In this document: positions 43,026-52,454 of the stretch, one piece after another
How positions within the stretch are numbered: position 1 is the stretch's first letter
Layout: each line of letters begins with the position of its first letter
From: Phycisphaeraceae bacterium
GTDB lineage: Bacteria; Planctomycetota; Phycisphaerae; Phycisphaerales; SM1A02
Assembly: GCA_015709595.1 (NCBI GenBank)
Contig: CP054178.1
Coordinates: forward strand, 3,663,205 to 3,727,204
Reading direction: 5' to 3'
DNA length: 64,000 nucleotides
Made by a program: the position numbers and the translations under genes
The notes under the pieces: generated by a model
Database searches by the model: none
The model's input: only the letters and a program-made list of their open reading frames with translations
Told to the model about the DNA's origin: nothing

Positions 43026-45092
43026 TCACGGCTCATGCGCGAAATCGGGCTCCCCGCGCGATGATTCGCGACCCGCGCGAATGTCCGTAACTCGTTGATT
43101 GACAGTTACTTCCTCAATCACAATCCCGTCCGGCAACGCCGCGAGGAAAATGCGACCATACGGCTTGGTGCGAATGCGGGGATCGAGCACCACCACCTGG
43201 CCGGTGTCCGTTCCGGAGCGGATCAGCCGCCCGAACCCCTGCTTGAACCGAATCACGGCCCGGGGCACCTGATCCTCCAGAAAGGGGTTGCCCCCCCGTT
43301 CCTCGATCCGTTCCAGCCGGGCCTTGATGAGCGGTCGATCGGGCACATCGAAGGGCAGCCGCGTGATGATGACGTTGCGAAGCGCGCGGCCTCGAACATC
43401 CACCCCCTGCCAGAAACTGGCCGTACCGAGGAGCACCGACCGTTCATCCGACCGGAACTGCTCCAGCATCTGCGATCGCGGCCCATCGGCCCCATGCACA
43501 AGCACGGGAAAACCCTCGGCGGAGAGCACCGGCTTGAGGCGATCCGCCACCGCGCGGAGCAACGAATAACTTGTGAAGAGCACAAAAGCGCCGCCGCCCG
43601 TTTCGCGGACGTAGTGGAGGATGCGCGGGGTCAACTCCTCCATGAACGACGGATCGTTCGGCTCGGGCAGCGTTCGATCCACGATCAGCCGCACCTGCCT
43701 GGCGTAATCGAACGGGCTGCCCAAGTGGAGCGTTCGAGCGTCGGCGCATCCCAGTCGTGACTTGGCGTGGCTGAAGTCGCTGTTTCCCGCCGCCAGCGTG
43801 GCGGAAGTCAGAATCACCGACTTCCCGCCGCTGAACAGCTGACTCGCCAGAATCGGCCCGACCTCGATCGGGGCGCATCGCATGAGCAGGCGAGGCCGCG
43901 ATCGACGAGAGGAAGCCCCCCCCTCCGACTGCTCCATCCAGTACACGCTGTCGGGCGCCTGCTGGTCGATGAGGATCACCGTTTCCGAGGCGATGTCCAT
44001 CGCACGCTGAGCGTAGCTGTTCAGTTCGTACTCGTCCGGCTCGCGGGCGGCTCGCTTTCTGAGCAGCGTCAGCGCTTCGCCCAGCGCTTTCATGGCTGGG
44101 GAGAGCGCGTTCTCCACGATGCCGGGCTCGGAGATCCGTCCGCCGCCCTGCGGATGCTCCGCCATCCACGTCGCCAGATCCTCGAACAGTCGACCGCATG
44201 CCTCGTCGGCCTTGAGCACCAGGTGAATCGCCTCCTCGATCGCCTTGGTGGACTGGTCCTTCAGCCGCAGCGAGGAGAGAAACCCCTGACCGCCGGTTCG
44301 CCGATACAACAGTCGCAGCAGAAAGCGAACCCGGCTCTCGGACATCGAGAAGCCGAAGTGATCGGAGGCGGCGTCCTCGACGCCGTGCGCCTCATCCAGG
44401 ATCACGTGGTCGTAGGGCGGCAGCAGCGAGGCCCCCTGCATCCGCAGGGCCAGGTCGGCGAAAAACAGAGCGTGGTTGCAGATGAGGAGGTCGCCGTTCT
44501 CCATGCGGCGCCGTGCGGCCTGATAGAAGCACTTGTCGTAGGTGGGGCACCGGCGTCCCATGCAGTTGTGGGAGTCCGACTGCACGAAGTCCCACACCTC
44601 GGGCCGCGAAAGCATGGGCAGCGTCGCCAGCGTGCCGTCGCGCGTGGTGTGCGCCCAGGAGACGATCTGCTCCAGCGCATGACGCGCCTGATCGTCGGGC
44701 AGCAGACGATCCTGCCGCTCATAGGCCAGTTGCAGTCGTCGCAGCGACAGGTAGTTTCCCCGGCCCTTCACGAGCACCGCCGTGAACTCGCCCGGCGCCA
44801 CGGCCCGCAGAAGCGGGATGTCCTTCTCCATCAGCTGCTCCTGCAGCGAGATGGTGTTGGTGGCGACGATCACGCGCTCGTCGTGCTCGATGAGGCGCTT
44901 GATGGCCGGCAGCAGGTAGGCGAACGACTTGCCCACGCCCGTTCCCGCCTCGACCATGAGCCGTCCGCGCGAGTCCATCGCCTCCTCGATCGCCAGCGCC
45001 ATCTCGATCTGCTGCCGCCGGGGCTCGTAGCCCTGCAGCCGACGTGCGACCGGGCCTTCCGGGCCGAGAAACTGGGCGATGTCGAAGGACAT
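43026..45092 (-). CDS. dinG: DinG-family ATP-dependent DNA helicase
   Basis: 688 residues from ATG 45092. Superfamily 2 XPD/DinG helicase that unwinds DNA 5'-3' and R-loops. Motif I is EAGTGVGKSFAYLLPA, motif Ia NTISLQEQL, motif II DEAH in VILDEAHGVEDAASDHFG, and motif VI GFGRLIRSGTDTG. Cysteines in NCMGRRCPTYDKCFYQA with CNH downstream fit the 4Fe-4S domain. The frame is open 25 codons further, to a TTG overlapping the rsmG stop (TTGA), and ATG 45131 is also possible, so the start is uncertain. Probably cotranscribed with rsmG. Confidence 0.9.
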   Translation of the reverse strand: MSFDIAQFLGPEGPVARRLQGYEPRRQQIEMALAIEEAMDSRGRLMVEAGTGVGKSFAYLLPAIKRLIEHDERVIVATNTISLQEQLMEKDIPLLRAVAPGEFTAVLVKGRGNYLSLRRLQLAYERQDRLLPDDQARHALEQIVSWAHTTRDGTLATLPMLSRPEVWDFVQSDSHNCMGRRCPTYDKCFYQAARRRMENGDLLICNHALFFADLALRMQGASLLPPYDHVILDEAHGVEDAASDHFGFSMSESRVRFLLRLLYRRTGGQGFLSSLRLKDQSTKAIEEAIHLVLKADEACGRLFEDLATWMAEHPQGGGRISEPGIVENALSPAMKALGEALTLLRKRAAREPDEYELNSYAQRAMDIASETVILIDQQAPDSVYWMEQSEGGASSRRSRPRLLMRCAPIEVGPILASQLFSGGKSVILTSATLAAGNSDFSHAKSRLGCADARTLHLGSPFDYARQVRLIVDRTLPEPNDPSFMEELTPRILHYVRETGGGAFVLFTSYSLLRAVADRLKPVLSAEGFPVLVHGADGPRSQMLEQFRSDERSVLLGTASFWQGVDVRGRALRNVIITRLPFDVPDRPLIKARLERIEERGGNPFLEDQVPRAVIRFKQGFGRLIRSGTDTGQVVVLDPRIRTKPYGRIFLAALPDGIVIEEVTVNQRVTDIRAGRESSRGEPDFAHEP

Positions 45093-45163
45093 GAGTGGAT
45101 TGTAGTGGCGGTGGGGTGAAGGGTGAGCCATCAACCACCAGGGCAGACGACGGGGGGCGCTCT

Positions 45164-45871
45164 TCAACTGAGCGGGTGTCGCTTCGGTTCACCGGGCGGC
45201 CTCGGATAGATCCTCGGGGTGGGTCGCTGCTTCTCGATGGCGATGATGACGCCGGTGGGCGTCGGATGCACCCCCGCCACCGCCGCGTGAAGTCGGTGGA
45301 GCGCCTGCTTCGACTGCGTGATCTCCTCGTCCGCCCGGGCGCCCTTCATCGCCAGCACCAGTCCGCCCACGCGGGCCAGCGGCACGGTCAGCTCCAGCAG
45401 CACGGGCAGCGGTCCGACGGCACGCGCCGTGACCACGTCGAACCGCTCCCGGAAGTGATGGTGATCCTGCCCCGCGGCCTCGGCCCGCTGGTTGACGACC
45501 TCAACGTTGCTCAGCCCGAGGGCGGCCGCCGTTTCGCCGAGGAACCGCGCCTTCTTGCCCGTGGCTTCGAACAGGGTGAAACGCACGTCGGGCATCACGC
45601 ACGCCAGCGGCAGACCCGGCAGCCCCCCACCCGAGCCGACGTCCGCCACCGAAGCGGCGTCGGCGTCCACGATGAACGGCAGCAACGTGAGCGAATCCAG
45701 AACGTGGCGGCGCCAGGCCTGCGACGGGTCGGTGATCGCCGTCAGGTTGAATCGCGTGTTGGCCTCCAGCAGCCGGTCCAGGTATGCCCCGAGCCGTTCG
45801 AGGTCGCCCGGCTCGAACTCGAGGCCCATGGATCTCGCCGCGGCGAGAAACTCGCTTGGCGGCGTCGTCAT
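45164..45871 (-). CDS. rsmG: 16S rRNA (guanine-527-N7)-methyltransferase
   Basis: 235 residues. LLEANTRFNLTAITDPSQAW followed by RRHVLDSLTLLPF, the SAM motif VADVGSGGGLPGLPLACVMP and TLFEATGKKARFL are clear GidB/RsmG signatures. VVTARAVGPLPVLLELTVPL completes the core. It is usually found near gidA at the origin, but here it sits between rodA and dinG. The start overlaps the rodA stop by 4 nt (ATGA). Confidence 0.94.
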   Translation of the reverse strand: MTTPPSEFLAAARSMGLEFEPGDLERLGAYLDRLLEANTRFNLTAITDPSQAWRRHVLDSLTLLPFIVDADAASVADVGSGGGLPGLPLACVMPDVRFTLFEATGKKARFLGETAAALGLSNVEVVNQRAEAAGQDHHHFRERFDVVTARAVGPLPVLLELTVPLARVGGLVLAMKGARADEEITQSKQALHRLHAAVAGVHPTPTGVIIAIEKQRPTPRIYPRPPGEPKRHPLS

Positions 45872-47100
45872 GCCCCGACCTCGCGCGGGTCGTCGTCGAA
45901 GTCGAACGGTTCACGTTCCAGCATGCGGGGGCGCCGCATGGCGATGTTGTACAGCAGGCCGGTGCTCAGCCACAGGGCCAGCAGACTCGACCCGCCGTAA
46001 CTGACGAACGGCAGCGTCATGCCGGTGATCGGCAGCAGGCCGATGGTCATGCCGATGTTGATCGACATCTGCGCGAAGATGATCGAGACGCATCCCACCG
46101 CGATCAGCCGCCCGAAGGGCTCGCGGCACAGCGCGGCGGTCACCAGCCCGCCCGTGATGTACACCAGGTACAGTCCAACCGTGAAAACGGCGCCGATCAA
46201 CCCCCAGCGCAGGGTGATGACCGCGAAGATCATGTCGTTGTGCTCTTCCGGCAGGGCGTTGTAGCGGATCAGGTCGCGGGCGGTATCGCGCCCCACGCCC
46301 GACCACTGGCCCGCGGCCACCAGCGTCATGGCGCGATCGGCCTGAAAACCGATGTCGTCCCGGTGTCGGGTGTCGCCCGTGGCCTGAGCGATCATGGCCT
46401 TGATGCGATCCTTCTGATGCGGCTGCAGAAAGGGATACATGGCCGGCGCGCACGACAAACCCAGCACAATGATGAGCGCGATGTGCCGCTTCCTGGCTCC
46501 GGCGGCGATCAGCATGGCGAACAGCGTGGGCAGAAACAGCAGCGCGGTCCCCAGATCGGGCTCGATGAGAATGAGCCCCATGGGAATCATGGTCAGGGCG
46601 AACGGGACAAACAGGCCGAACAGGCGACGATGGTTCTCGCGGAAGCGCAGGTAGTTGGCCAGCGCCAGCACGAAGGCGATCTTGGCCAGTTCGGATGGCT
46701 GAAAGTCCGTGACGCCCAGGTTGATCCACCGCCGCGCTCCGTTGCGAGGGCGAACGATCTCGTCCGGCACGAAGGGCAGGAGTACGAAGACCAGCAGCGC
46801 CACCACGCCCGCCAAGGCGAGGTAACAGATGGATCGAAAGACGCCGTAGTGAGGCAGGGCGACCACCGCCGCCGCCACCAGGCCCGCCGCCAGGAACACC
46901 GCCTGCCGCATCGCCAGCCCCGGCTCAGTGGTGGAAATGGCGATGACGCCCAGCACCGAGAGCGCCCCAGCCGCCATGACGCTCAGCAGCGCCGCGTTGA
47001 CGACCGCAACCGACCCTCGCGTGATCGACCGCGCCGAAACGGGCGGCGACGCCGGATGCGCCCGGGCGATCAGCCGGTCCATGGCGGCCGTCTGGCTCAC
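45868..47100 (-). CDS. rodA: RodA-type SEDS peptidoglycan polymerase
   Basis: 410 residues with about ten membrane segments. SEDS-family glycosyltransferase for lateral wall growth. RPRNGARRWINLGVTDFQPSE is the RodA/FtsW lipid II-handling region. EPDLGTALLFLPTLFAMLIA, AMTLVAAGQWSGVGRDTA (SGxxGxGxG region), and PVIGMTLPFVSYGGSSLLAL-like MTLPFVSYGGSSL are present. It follows PBP2 with GTG 47100 overlapping the PBP2 stop (GTGA), the usual mrdA-mrdB coupling. Planctomycetes wall synthesis genes vary, so an intact pair is informative. Confidence 0.94.
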   Translation of the reverse strand: MSQTAAMDRLIARAHPASPPVSARSITRGSVAVVNAALLSVMAAGALSVLGVIAISTTEPGLAMRQAVFLAAGLVAAAVVALPHYGVFRSICYLALAGVVALLVFVLLPFVPDEIVRPRNGARRWINLGVTDFQPSELAKIAFVLALANYLRFRENHRRLFGLFVPFALTMIPMGLILIEPDLGTALLFLPTLFAMLIAAGARKRHIALIIVLGLSCAPAMYPFLQPHQKDRIKAMIAQATGDTRHRDDIGFQADRAMTLVAAGQWSGVGRDTARDLIRYNALPEEHNDMIFAVITLRWGLIGAVFTVGLYLVYITGGLVTAALCREPFGRLIAVGCVSIIFAQMSINIGMTIGLLPITGMTLPFVSYGGSSLLALWLSTGLLYNIAMRRPRMLEREPFDFDDDPREVGA

Positions 47101-49436
47101 AGGTAGCCCTCCGACTGCAGCGCCCGGATGATCTGATTGGCGATCGGACCCGCAGCACGGCCCCCCGAGCCGCCATATTCCAGAATCACAGCGATGGCGT
47201 ACTGCGGACGGGCCCTGCCGGACTCCCCGGCGCCGACCAGACCAACGAACCAGGCGTGGTCGAGTCCCGTGAGATGCCGATCCGCCCTGCCGTCGCCATC
47301 ATCGTCCACGGGAAAGGGCGGCGCCTGGGCCGTGCCGGTCTTGGCCCACACGGTGACGCCCGGCGCGTTGATGATCGGCTCTGACCGACCGTCGGGATAC
47401 CGGATGGCGTTTCCTGTTCCGTAGTCCTCGACAATCGAGCGCCGCAGGCCTTCCAGCGCGGCGGCGACGGCCCGCGGATCGAGCGACAGGTCGCCCTCGC
47501 GGCGCAGCGTCAGCGGACGGGGATCCTGCTTCAGCAGCCGCGCATCGCGCACATACCCATCGCGCGCCAGGGTGGCGAAGGCGTTGGCGGCGTGAAGCGG
47601 CGTCCAGGTGATCGGTCCCTGGCCGATGCCCATCATGATCGTCTCGAAGACCTGGTTGCCCTGACGCTTCCATTGCTCGATGCCCGCCCGAGTGGGTACA
47701 GCGCCGGGGTTCTCGCCCACGATGGCCTTGAAGGGCTGGCCGTCCCGGGGACGAACCTCCGCTTCGTACATCAACCCGAGGTCCAGGGTCGCGCCGAGAC
47801 CGAACCGCGTCAGCCAGTCGGCCATCCGCTCGGCGCCGAGTTTTTCCGCCAGCGTGTAGAAGTAAATGTTGCACGAAGCGCCGATCGCGGTCTGGGCGTC
47901 CAGCGGGCCGAACCGCGCGCTGTGGGTTGTCCAGCCGTAGACCTCGCGGTAGATCCAGCAGCGGGCTCGATCCTTCCAGTTGGGGAAGTAGTGCCCGGTG
48001 CATTCGATCCTGTCGTCCAGCCGATGCACGCCCTCGGTCACGGCCGCCGCCAGCACCAGCGGCTTGATGATCGATCCTGGCGGATACGGCGCTTCCGCCG
48101 CCCGGTTGATGAAGGGATGCTCCAGGGCGCGTCGGGAGCCGGGCCACTGCTCGCCGATGGCGATGGTGGGCATGGTGACCATCGCCAGCACGTCGCCCGT
48201 GTCCACGTCGATCACCACCGCGGCGCTGTTGAGCGGGCGTCCCAGCGGCAGCCCCGTGGGTTTGGGCGTGCCGTCGTGCTCCCATCCCGCGTGCCACTGG
48301 TTCACCCGCGCCAGGCCGAACTCGGGCGAGAGAATGGCCTGCACCTTGGCCTGCACCCGAATATCAAGGGTCAGGTGCAGATCGCGCCCGGGCGTCGGGT
48401 CGACGCGCTCCACTTCGCCGGTGTTGAGGTGCGTGTCGATGACGCCGCGCAGCCCGCGCAGGTGATCTTCAAAGACGAGTTCAAGTCCGCGCGCCCCCAC
48501 GCTGTCCTCGCCAGCCCGGTAGCCGCCCAGATCGGGCAACGGATCACCGGGATTCTTCGCCGCGAACGGGCGGCGACGAATGTCCGATTCCCACACCTGA
48601 TCACGCATGCCTCCCAGGATGTGGTCCGCCACGCCCGCCGCCTCGACCACCACCGCGCCCTCGCGTCGGATCGGCTCCGGCAACGTCGAGGCGTCCATGG
48701 TCACGTTGACCGTGGACCACGGGTATGCCCGCTGGTGGGCGTCCACGACGACCAGCCCCGGCAGCGATCCCTCCTGCCGCTTGAACTCGAAGGCCACCGA
48801 TTCCGGCACGCGAGGCAGGATGACATGCGGAGTCTTCTGCTCGCGGATGGGAAGCGGCTTGAAGGTGTCAGGCCGTCCCGGCTCGGGCGCGCCGAACATC
48901 TGGTACTCGCGGGCACGCTGGCGGCTCCACGTCTCGGCGGCCATGGCCTCCACCGAGCGGCGGATGCGGTCCAGACGCAACTCCAGCTCCTCACGGCTGA
49001 TCCCGCCCAGGCCGCAGATCATGTCCCACAACTGCTCGACACGATGTTCGAGGGCCGGACTCTCCTGAAGCAGGGCCTGCTCCCGGGCGACAGGGCTCAT
49101 CTCGCGCCACGTCGCCCCGGCCTTGTCGCGGGCGACACGCCCCGCCTCCTCCACCACCCAGGTGCCGCTGATGACGCCGTACTGCACCGCTACGTCGTAG
49201 CTGGCGCGATCCATCGCCAGGGCGACCCCGTTCCGGTCGTAGATCGCGCCGCGCGTGGTGGGCAGGAACTCGCGTCGATCCAGACGCGACAGGGCGGTCG
49301 CCAGCCGGTCGGCGCCCTTGGCCAGCGTCAGGTGAGCGGTCTGAGCCCCGAGCACGACGCAGGCGCACACCATCACCGCCATCAGCAGCGTGAGCCGACG
49401 ATGAAACATCTTCGGAATCAGTCGCTCGCGGTTCAC
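47097..49436 (-). CDS. mrdA: Penicillin-binding protein 2 (class B transpeptidase)
   Basis: 779 residues, longer than the usual 600-650. A single N-terminal membrane anchor (FHRRLTLLMAVMVCACVVLG) precedes the dimerisation domain (FLPTTRGAIYDRNGVALA). An extra region follows (about residues 90-260), then the transpeptidase: SxxK at YPPGSIIKPL (Ser about 452), SxN at ASCNIY (about 519), and KTG at WAKTGTAQAP (about 697). The C-terminal part contains DDDGDGRADRHL, a DxDxDG-type loop in the catalytic domain. It cross-links glycan strands with RodA, encoded next and coupled by a GTGA overlap. mreB, mreC and mreD are not in this window. Confidence 0.92.
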   Translation of the reverse strand: MNRERLIPKMFHRRLTLLMAVMVCACVVLGAQTAHLTLAKGADRLATALSRLDRREFLPTTRGAIYDRNGVALAMDRASYDVAVQYGVISGTWVVEEAGRVARDKAGATWREMSPVAREQALLQESPALEHRVEQLWDMICGLGGISREELELRLDRIRRSVEAMAAETWSRQRAREYQMFGAPEPGRPDTFKPLPIREQKTPHVILPRVPESVAFEFKRQEGSLPGLVVVDAHQRAYPWSTVNVTMDASTLPEPIRREGAVVVEAAGVADHILGGMRDQVWESDIRRRPFAAKNPGDPLPDLGGYRAGEDSVGARGLELVFEDHLRGLRGVIDTHLNTGEVERVDPTPGRDLHLTLDIRVQAKVQAILSPEFGLARVNQWHAGWEHDGTPKPTGLPLGRPLNSAAVVIDVDTGDVLAMVTMPTIAIGEQWPGSRRALEHPFINRAAEAPYPPGSIIKPLVLAAAVTEGVHRLDDRIECTGHYFPNWKDRARCWIYREVYGWTTHSARFGPLDAQTAIGASCNIYFYTLAEKLGAERMADWLTRFGLGATLDLGLMYEAEVRPRDGQPFKAIVGENPGAVPTRAGIEQWKRQGNQVFETIMMGIGQGPITWTPLHAANAFATLARDGYVRDARLLKQDPRPLTLRREGDLSLDPRAVAAALEGLRRSIVEDYGTGNAIRYPDGRSEPIINAPGVTVWAKTGTAQAPPFPVDDDGDGRADRHLTGLDHAWFVGLVGAGESGRARPQYAIAVILEYGGSGGRAAGPIANQIIRALQSEGYL

Positions 49437-49538
49437 GGGGACTCCATTCCAGCGCGTGATCGAAGCGGCGTGCGGCTGACCATCCTTCGACCGTCAGGGC
49501 CCGCACGCATCACAACCGGCCAGTTCCGCCGACCGGCA

Positions 49539-50618
49539 TCATACATTGAACAGGAAGTGGACGACATCCCCGTCCTGCATGACGTAGTTCTTGCCCTCGC
49601 TGCGCAGTTTGCCGGCGTCGCGGATGGCCTTCTCGCTTCCGTGCTTCACCAGGTCATCCACGTGGTAGCACTCGGCGCGGATGAACCCGCGCTCGATGTC
49701 GGAGTGAATGACTCCCGCCGCCTGCGGAGCCCTGGCGTCGAAGGGAATGGGCCAGGCCCGGACTTCCTTCTCCCCCGCGGTGTAGAACGAGGTCAGCCCG
49801 AGCAGGCGATACAGGGCGCGGGCCATCACCGCCAGCGCCGGTTCGCTCAGACCGAGCGAGGTGAGCATCTCGCCCCGGTCGGCCTCGGGCAGCTCGGCGA
49901 TCTCGGCTTCGAGCTTGGCGCACAGGGCGACGACCTCGCCGCCTCCTTGATTCGCGATGTCTTCGACGACTTTGACGTGCGGCGAGGCGCCGCCCAGATC
50001 CTTTTCGTCAATGTTGGCGACGTAGAGCACGGGCTTGAGGGTAATCATGCCGTAGCCGCGCAGGGCCGCCTTCTCCTCCGTGGTCAGATCGACGATGGAT
50101 CGAATGGGCTTCCCTTCGCTGAGCACAGGATGCGCCCGATCCAGCGCAGCCAGGCGTTGCTTGGCTTCGCGGTCGCCTGACTTGGCGCTCCGCGACGCCT
50201 TGTCCCGGGCCGTTTCCACGACGGACAGGTCGGCGAAGACCATCTCCGTCTCGAGATCGTCGATGTCCTTCGCAGGCCGGGGCGCGGCGCCGGCCAGGTC
50301 GGGAAAGCAGCGAACCACGTGGCACAGGGCGTCCACCTCGCGGATGTGCGCCAGCACCTGCCGCGCGAACGCGCTGGCTTCGCCTCCGGTGGCGAAGCCG
50401 GGAATATCCACGACGCGAATCGCGGCGGGCGTGATCTGCTTCGTCGGGATGAAGGACGCGATGGTCCGCAGCCGCGGGTCAGGCACCTTGGCGATACCCA
50501 CGTTGGGCGAGCCGGGACCGCCCTTGCCCGTCGCCCCGGCCCCCGCCGCCAGGCCCGTCAACGACTGGAACAGCGTCGTCTTGCCGACGCCCTGCAGACC
50601 GACAATGCCGACTTCCAT
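49539..50618 (-). CDS. ychF: YchF/OLA1-family P-loop ATPase
   Basis: 359 residues. Obg-related ATPase associated with the ribosome. G1 loop GLQGVGKTTLF, G3 VVDIPGFATGG, and G4 region NIDEKDL (replacing NKxD, as in the ATP-preferring YchF group). A C-terminal TGS-like domain (AECYHVDDLVKHGSEKAIRD, YVMQDGDVVHFLFNV) ends the protein. MEVGIVGLQGVGKTTL is the natural start. No clear operon partner; mrdA lies 102 nt downstream. Confidence 0.9.
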   Translation of the reverse strand: MEVGIVGLQGVGKTTLFQSLTGLAAGAGATGKGGPGSPNVGIAKVPDPRLRTIASFIPTKQITPAAIRVVDIPGFATGGEASAFARQVLAHIREVDALCHVVRCFPDLAGAAPRPAKDIDDLETEMVFADLSVVETARDKASRSAKSGDREAKQRLAALDRAHPVLSEGKPIRSIVDLTTEEKAALRGYGMITLKPVLYVANIDEKDLGGASPHVKVVEDIANQGGGEVVALCAKLEAEIAELPEADRGEMLTSLGLSEPALAVMARALYRLLGLTSFYTAGEKEVRAWPIPFDARAPQAAGVIHSDIERGFIRAECYHVDDLVKHGSEKAIRDAGKLRSEGKNYVMQDGDVVHFLFNV

Positions 50619-50750
50619 GCATCCATCCCGTCAAGAGTGCGTGTTCGACCGCGCGATGCGGCGAGCGGCAATCGTAGGTGTCGCGGCGGCGAAAGCAGCG
50701 CCCTCCGCCGCACCGTGGCGATTTCGACCTGAATCCGTGTCTCGCACGGG

Positions 50751-51761
50751 TCAGTCCTGAACGGCGTCCGCCACCGCGGCCTGCGTGGCGCGCGTGCGGA
50801 TGACGTCGATCATCGTGCGAACCTGTTCGGCCATCTTCGTGTTCGGGTACTGCTCGATGATCACGTTGCCGTGCCGGGCCGCGTCATGCCAGCGGCGTTC
50901 CTGCACCGCGATCTGAAACGCCAGCCCCAGCCGATCCCGGTGACGGGTGATGACGGTCTGCGCCACCTGTCCCAGGCGCGAGGCCTCGTCACGACGCATG
51001 TATCGGTCGAGCTCCTTGAGCAGGGTCATCGCCTCATCGATCGCGTCGCGGTTGGCGGCATCAAGAAACCGCTGCTCCAGCGACTGCTTGTGGGTTTCCC
51101 TGGCCTGCTCGATGCGCTGTTCGAGCGTGCGGGACGCCTCCGCACGAGGGGCCGCCTGGCGGATCGCGCCCGCCGCCTGGTACGCGGCGGCCCAGTCCCG
51201 ACGCGCCAGGGCCGCATCGAACGAATCCAGCAGCGGCCTGATTCGCTCCTCCTCCTCGCGGGCCTCGATCTGTGCGATCAGTTCACGACCGGCGGCGGCG
51301 ACATCCGTCAGGCCAAGGGCGTGCTCGGCGACGTGCGCCAACCGGGCGAGTTCATCGATATCGCTCCGCGCCGCGGCGCGGCCGAGCATGGCGCGAAGGA
51401 CATCCGCCTCGCCGCCCGCGAACAGCGCCCGCCGGGCCTCATCCGACAGGCAGAGCACCTCGCGAAGTTCGATGACGGCCTGCTCGAGCGCGTCCAGGCG
51501 CGCCGGGTCGAGCGAAGACGACGAGCGCGCCGCCGCGTCGCGCTCTCGCGGTTCAGGCGCCGGAACCGACGAGTCATTGCGCAGCGCCATCCCCGCGGTC
51601 GCCAGCGTGACGATGCCGCCCAGTACGCCGGAGAACAGCGCCGACGGCCCCCACGAGGTGGAGCCATTCATCGCTCCCAACACGATGAGCGTGAGCGACC
51701 CCGCGCCAAGAAGGGCGTACAAGGGCCACAGCCCGGATGAACTGGAGAAGCGTGTCGCCAT
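50751..51761 (-). CDS. Membrane-anchored helical protein of unknown function
   Basis: 336 residues. Two N-terminal hydrophobic segments (about 11-29 and 37-60, LWPLYALLGAGSLTLIVLGA and ALFSGVLGGIVTLATAGMAL) precede a long Ala/Arg/Glu-rich, largely helical soluble region with coiled-coil and TPR-like character (RRDWAAAYQAAGAIRQAAPR, RRWHDAARHGNVIIEQYPNT). The last motif resembles a TPR helix pair. I do not recognise a family. ATG 51761 has GGAGG 6 nt upstream. Divergent from the zinc-ribbon membrane protein, with 94 bp between. Confidence 0.6.
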   Translation of the reverse strand: MATRFSSSSGLWPLYALLGAGSLTLIVLGAMNGSTSWGPSALFSGVLGGIVTLATAGMALRNDSSVPAPEPRERDAAARSSSSLDPARLDALEQAVIELREVLCLSDEARRALFAGGEADVLRAMLGRAAARSDIDELARLAHVAEHALGLTDVAAAGRELIAQIEAREEEERIRPLLDSFDAALARRDWAAAYQAAGAIRQAAPRAEASRTLEQRIEQARETHKQSLEQRFLDAANRDAIDEAMTLLKELDRYMRRDEASRLGQVAQTVITRHRDRLGLAFQIAVQERRWHDAARHGNVIIEQYPNTKMAEQVRTMIDVIRTRATQAAVADAVQD

Positions 51762-51855
51762 GCCCGCCTCCTGTGGCGGCATCCTATGCGCCTGGCCACG
51801 GCACACCGCCCCACCACCCTCACGACTCGAACGGGCGGCGTGGTACGATGCACCC

Positions 51856-52302
51856 ATGAGCGCCGCCCGCCCGATGCCATGCCCGCAGTGCGGCTACGAC
51901 CTGCGCGGACATGCGAGGGAGGGGACATTCCGCTGTCCGGAGTGCGGAACGGAAACCTCCATCGAGGTCATGCGCGACTGGGAACGGCGACGAACGGAAT
52001 GGCGGCCGGTGGACACCGCGCTGGTGCTATGCGGCATTGTGCCCGGCATGGTGACGACACTGACGCTGCTGGCAGGAACCCCGGGAGGAACTCGTTGGGG
52101 ATTCCCGATGTCCATTGTCTGGGTGGCGTGCATCCTCCTGAGCATCGGGCTCGCCTGGATCGGGTCCGATCGTCACAGCCCGGTGCGACGCGCGATTCAT
52201 ACGCTCCTCGCCCCGATCGTCGTGACGATTCTGAATCTGGCGGTCGCCCTGGTGCTCAGCGCCGTCGGGCTGTCGATCCTGTCGCTTCGAGCCGACCCCT
52301 GA
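51856..52302 (+). CDS. Zinc-ribbon membrane protein of Planctomycetes type
   Basis: 148 residues. MPCPQCGYDLRGHAREGTFR then CPECGTETSIE is a zinc ribbon of the CPxCGYDLRGxxxxGxCPECG type, which I associate mainly with Planctomycetes. Three hydrophobic segments follow (about 57-75, 85-103, 120-142). Probably an inner-membrane protein with a cytoplasmic zinc finger. Function unknown. Start chosen at the ATG right before the ribbon; the upstream in-frame sequence is antisense to the divergent gene. Confidence 0.7.
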   Translation: MSAARPMPCPQCGYDLRGHAREGTFRCPECGTETSIEVMRDWERRRTEWRPVDTALVLCGIVPGMVTTLTLLAGTPGGTRWGFPMSIVWVACILLSIGLAWIGSDRHSPVRRAIHTLLAPIVVTILNLAVALVLSAVGLSILSLRADP

Positions 52303-52454
52303 CACAAATCGACCGACGTTCACCCGGAATCCATCTCAGCCCCGTCAACTCCTGCGGGCCCCAGCGCACTTCGACGATACACTCTCACCCCTTCCATGCT
52401 CGCACACGGTGTGTCGGGCCACGGGTCTGCGACCAGCCGCGATTCACGCTTGCC

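Noticed and set aside
50735-50749. CCGTG-N5-CACGG hairpin after the coiled-coil membrane protein
   Set aside because: Only 5 bp, no U-tract, and such hairpins are frequent by chance in GC-rich DNA.
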